Of a stretch of 64,000 bases of DNA, positions 63,650 to 64,000 are shown one piece after another. The first letter of the stretch is position 1. Each line of letters begins with the position of its first letter. Location: contig NZ_CP186274.1 of NCBI RefSeq assembly GCF_049331405.1, forward strand, positions 9,739,636 through 9,803,635, given 5' to 3'. The notes under the pieces were generated by a model. That model made no database searches. It was not told the origin of the DNA and saw only the letters and a program-made list of their open reading frames with translations. This DNA is from PoT sp049331405 (lineage in GTDB: Bacteria > Planctomycetota > Planctomycetia > Isosphaerales > Isosphaeraceae). The position numbers and the translations under genes were made by a program.

Positions 63650-64000
63650 TCGTCACGAAGAAGGCCCTGCCGCGTCGGACGTTCCTCCGGGGCCTGGGGA
63701 CCGCGCTGGCCTTGCCGCTGCTGGATGCCATGATCCCGTCGATGACCGCCGTCGCCGGGACGCCGGCCGCGGCCTCGAAGCTGCGACGCCTCGGCTTCGT
63801 CTACATGCCGATGGGCTGCGACCTCCCGCGCTGGACGCCCGAGGGCTCGGGCACGCTCGGCAAGCTCTCGCCGACGCTGGCCTCGCTGGAACCGATCAAG
63901 AAGCACGTGACCGTCATCACGAACCTGGAGCTGCGCAACGCGTACCCCGGCACGCACGCGACCTCCAACTGCTCATTCCTGAGCGCGGCCAAGGCGAAGC
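63646..64000 (+). CDS. DUF1552 family exported protein (partial, runs off the window)
   Basis: Only the first 118 codons are present. The N-terminus KALPRRTFLRGLGTALALPLL has a twin-arginine motif and a hydrophobic core, indicating Tat export. GFVYMPMGCDLPRWTPE and ITNLELRNAYPGTHATSNCSFL match the early part of DUF1552 proteins. The ATG overlaps the stop codon of the DUF1592 gene by four bases, so the pair is translationally coupled. It parallels the pair at 6.7-12.2 kb, where the gap is 30 bases instead. Confidence 0.88.
   Translation, partial: MIVTKKALPRRTFLRGLGTALALPLLDAMIPSMTAVAGTPAAASKLRRLGFVYMPMGCDLPRWTPEGSGTLGKLSPTLASLEPIKKHVTVITNLELRNAYPGTHATSNCSFLSAAKAK

Overview
The window looks like chromosome of a high-GC planctomycete, most likely of the Isosphaeraceae/Gemmataceae type. 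The evidence is the gene content: two DUF1592-DUF1552 pairs and one DUF1553-DUF1501 pair with CxxCH haem sites (Planctomycete cytochrome-like surface proteins), a DUF1559 prepilin-like protein, a LEPR-XLL-type N-terminus, planctomycete ECF sigma factors, a serine/threonine kinase coupled to an ECF sigma factor, and a Tat-exported Gfo/Idh/MocA oxidoreductase. Genes are mostly well separated, with short operons, frequent Shine-Dalgarno sites and a few TTG or GTG starts. No rRNA, tRNA, CRISPR array, insertion sequence or phage gene was recognised.

Layout. 1-6.6 kb: LemA protein, secreted beta-lactamase-fold hydrolase, aldo/keto reductase, ECF sigma factor with a membrane tail, LEPR-XLL protein. 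6.7-20.7 kb is the most coherent region. A GntR/FadR regulator is translationally coupled to a DUF1592-DUF1552 pair on the minus strand. Divergently lies a six-gene plus-strand operon: D-2-hydroxyacid dehydrogenase, FAH-family hydrolase, Nramp-like permease, fused E1 alpha/beta 2-oxoacid dehydrogenase, lipoyl E2 and an SDR protein. An imperfect FadR-type palindrome sits between the two arms. I infer an inducible pathway for a sugar acid or hydroxy/oxo acid that ends in an acyl-CoA. 20.7-24.5 kb: FdxA ferredoxin, overlapping ECF sigma factor and kinase, membrane-anchored unknown. 24.8-30.2 kb: secreted hydrolases carrying three copies of one alpha/beta-hydrolase module, plus a large glycosidase-like protein.

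30.6-38.9 kb: TPR protein, Bcr/CflA-type exporter, secreted unknown, M15-like peptidase, GlcG/HbpS protein, clan-A glycosidase-like protein, SDR. 38.9-44.1 kb: a TetR regulator with two perfect palindromic operators facing the SDR gene, then a minus-strand run encoding guanine deaminase, ABM-membrane protein, flavin amine oxidase and epimerase. 44.5-50.5 kb: OprB-like porin divergent from an SGNH protein, an AT-richer gene-poor stretch, a zinc-ribbon membrane protein, and a VOC protein divergent from a MarR regulator. 50.6-64 kb: DUF1501-DUF1553 pair, a 1 kb non-coding region with two matching palindromes, lipoprotein plus DUF1559 protein, secreted Gfo/Idh oxidoreductase, kelch-like protein, and a second DUF1592-DUF1552 pair whose last gene runs off the window.

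All functional calls come from reading motifs by eye. No database search was run, so family names are recognition-level and substrates are inference.
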